Shown piece after piece: positions 4,534-5,640 of a stretch of 5,640 bases of DNA; the first letter of the stretch is position 1, and every line of letters begins with the position of its first letter. Source of the DNA: Collinsella sp. (GTDB lineage Bacteria; Actinomycetota; Coriobacteriia; Coriobacteriales; Coriobacteriaceae); NCBI GenBank assembly GCA_022728415.1, contig JAIJJM010000158.1:1-5640 (forward strand), given 5' to 3'. The position numbers and the translations under genes are program-made. The notes beneath the pieces were generated by a model. It did not search any database, was not told where the DNA came from, and saw only the letters and a list, made by a program, of their open reading frames with translations.

Positions 4534-5373
4534 ATGTATAAGATCCTGGAGAAGACGCAGTTCTCGGAGAAGGTGTTCAAGTTCCGCATCGAGGCGCCTG
4601 CAATCGCCAAACATGCGCACGCTGGACAGTTCCTCATGGTTCGCGCCAACGAGACAGGCGAGCGTGTCCCGTTTACCCTGGCCGGCTGGAACGGTGACGA
4701 GGGCTGGGTCGAGTTCATCTTCATGGTAATCGGCAAGACCACCGAGATGCTTTCCACCTACGAGGCCGGCGAGTCGTTGCGTGACGTCGTGGGCCCGCTG
4801 GGCGCTCCCACCGAGATGGCCGAGGGCCCCTGCGCCGTCATTGGCGGCGGCGTCGGCCTGGCAATTGCCTTCCCGGTCGCCAAGCACCTGGTCGAGACCG
4901 GTCATGAGGTCCACGCCATCATGGGCGCCCGCACCAAGGACCTCCTGCTCATGGAGGACCAGTTCCGCGAGCTCCTCGACGAGGACCACATCCATATCAC
5001 CACCGACGACGGCTCCTACGGCGAGCAGGGCGTTGTCACCGCTCCGCTGGAGCGCCTGCTGCAGGACAAGGCCGTGAGCCAGGTCTTCTGCGTCGGCCCC
5101 GTTCCGATGATGAAGTTCTCGACCCTCACCGCCCAGAAGTACGACACCCCCATCACCGCGTCACTCAATCCCATCATGGTTGACGGCACCGGCATGTGCG
5201 GCTGCTGCCGTGTCGAGGTGGGCGGCGTGACCAAGTTCGCTTGCGTCGACGGCCCCGACTTCGATGCCACCCTGGTCGACTGGGATGACCTTCGTGCCCG
5301 CCAGGCCGCTTACCGTTCCGAAGAGGGCGAGTCCCTCAAGGCCTATGAGGAAAAGAGCTGCGCATGCCACTAG
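4534..5373 (+). CDS. nfnA: NfnA-like FAD/[2Fe-2S] subunit (ferredoxin-NADP+ reductase alpha / sulfide dehydrogenase beta, PyrK-like)
   Basis: This is the FAD- and NAD(H)-binding subunit of a two-subunit cytoplasmic oxidoreductase. Family members with a GltA-like partner act as NADH-dependent reduced ferredoxin:NADP+ oxidoreductase (electron bifurcation) or as sulfide dehydrogenase. The 279-residue length is typical. Domains in order: a beta-barrel FAD domain with GQFLMVR (31-37) and RVPFTLA (44-50); a nucleotide fold with VIGGGVGLA (102-110) and CVGPVPMM (186-193); and a PyrK-type [2Fe-2S] segment with D217, C222, C225 and C237 in DGTGMCGCC and FACVDGP. As I recall, Nfn clusters use three Cys and one Asp, which fits. 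The start MYKILEK is the usual one, and GAGAGGGG (4522-4529) is its ribosome binding site. The stop overlaps the start of nfnB. Sequence alone does not separate Nfn from SudB function. Confidence 0.9.
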   Translation: MYKILEKTQFSEKVFKFRIEAPAIAKHAHAGQFLMVRANETGERVPFTLAGWNGDEGWVEFIFMVIGKTTEMLSTYEAGESLRDVVGPLGAPTEMAEGPCAVIGGGVGLAIAFPVAKHLVETGHEVHAIMGARTKDLLLMEDQFRELLDEDHIHITTDDGSYGEQGVVTAPLERLLQDKAVSQVFCVGPVPMMKFSTLTAQKYDTPITASLNPIMVDGTGMCGCCRVEVGGVTKFACVDGPDFDATLVDWDDLRARQAAYRSEEGESLKAYEEKSCACH

Positions 5374-5640
5374 TTAACGGTCGTTTCGTTGCCGATATGA
5401 AGTCGCCCCGCACCCCCGATAACGAGGAGCCGGCTGCCGAGCGCGCCTGCGACTTCCGCCCCGTCGACAAGGGCTTCACCGAGGAGATGGCGCTGGCCGA
5501 GGCCGAGCGCTGCCTCAACTGCAAGAAGCCGTTCTGTGTTGAGGGCTGCCCCGTCAACATCAACATCCCCCACTTTATCGAGCAGATCCGCGCGAAGGAC
5601 TTCGGCGGCGCTCTCGATACCATCCGCGAGGACTCCATGC
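5364..5640 (+). CDS. nfnB: NfnB/GltA-like NADPH-dependent glutamate synthase-type subunit, N-terminal part, cut by window end
   Basis: The ATG at 5364 lies inside the last codons of nfnA, so the genes overlap by 10 nt in different frames, implying coupled translation. 92 codons plus one base are visible. Residues 40-62 hold the GltD-type N-terminal iron-sulfur motif C50-x2-C53-x4-C58-x3-C62-P, followed by VNINIPHFIEQI, the standard start of the dihydroprymidine dehydrogenase/glutamate synthase beta-like Fe-S domain. The full family protein is about 460 residues with FAD and NADPH domains, which lie outside the window. With NfnA it would form the heterodimer in which NADPH oxidation is linked to ferredoxin and NAD. 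It is often annotated gltA, although true glutamate synthase activity requires a separate large subunit. An alternative in-frame ATG at 5397 exists, but GAGGAAAAG at 5347-5355 fits the first. Confidence 0.9.
   Translation, partial: MPLVNGRFVADMKSPRTPDNEEPAAERACDFRPVDKGFTEEMALAEAERCLNCKKPFCVEGCPVNINIPHFIEQIRAKDFGGALDTIREDSM

Noticed and set aside
4210..4995. A 261-codon - strand open frame opposite nfnA and the leader
   Set aside because: It crosses the nfn promoter and half of element 3, and overlaps nfnA antisense; it is low complexity and without motifs.
5190..5212. Extra cysteine C224 in the nfnA cluster segment
   Set aside because: The CGCC form is, as far as I recall, common in this family, so I do not treat it as unusual.

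Overview
The window looks like a G+C-rich anaerobic actinobacterium of the class Coriobacteriia, probably Collinsella or a close relative. This is an inference from the C- and G-rich third codon positions, the AAAGGAG-type ribosome binding sites, the order glmU-prs-pth, an adjacent Nfn/sulfide dehydrogenase-like flavoprotein pair typical of anaerobes, and a lone nuclease-like protein of a kind I associate with Coriobacteriia. No marker here fixes the species.

Layout, all genes on the + strand. (1) 1-435 is the acetyltransferase end of glmU, followed by a strong intrinsic terminator. (2) 627-1613 is prs, complete, with its own likely promoter and terminator. (3) 1679-3480 is an accessory stretch. 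It holds one orphan 375-aa protein (2064-3191) with a Vsr/DUF559-like nuclease region, bracketed by two roughly 203-bp elements (1700-1902 and 3225-3428). Both elements carry the same 27-nt terminal inverted repeat but have unrelated interiors. (4) 3543-4172 is pth. (5) A third palindrome-ended element (4175-4372, 39-nt arms of a different sequence) starts 2 nt after the pth stop codon and contains a terminator-like hairpin. (6) 4423-4533 is a promoter and structured leader. (7) 4534-5373 is nfnA, and the start of nfnB/gltA (5364 to the window end) overlaps its last codons.

The housekeeping genes make UDP-GlcNAc (GlmU) and PRPP (Prs) and recycle peptidyl-tRNA (Pth). NfnA and NfnB would form a flavin- and Fe-S-containing NAD(P)H:ferredoxin oxidoreductase. 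In Bacillus subtilis the order is glmU(gcaD)-prs-ctc-pth(spoVC), so the accessory module lies inside an old conserved neighbourhood.

Three stretches over 300 nt lack a gene. 1614-2063 holds the prs terminator, element 1 and a hairpin just before the orphan gene. 3192-3542 holds element 2 and the pth promoter. 4173-4533 holds element 3 and the nfn promoter and leader. The most unusual content is the set of three similar-sized inverted-repeat elements and the nuclease-like gene between two of them.
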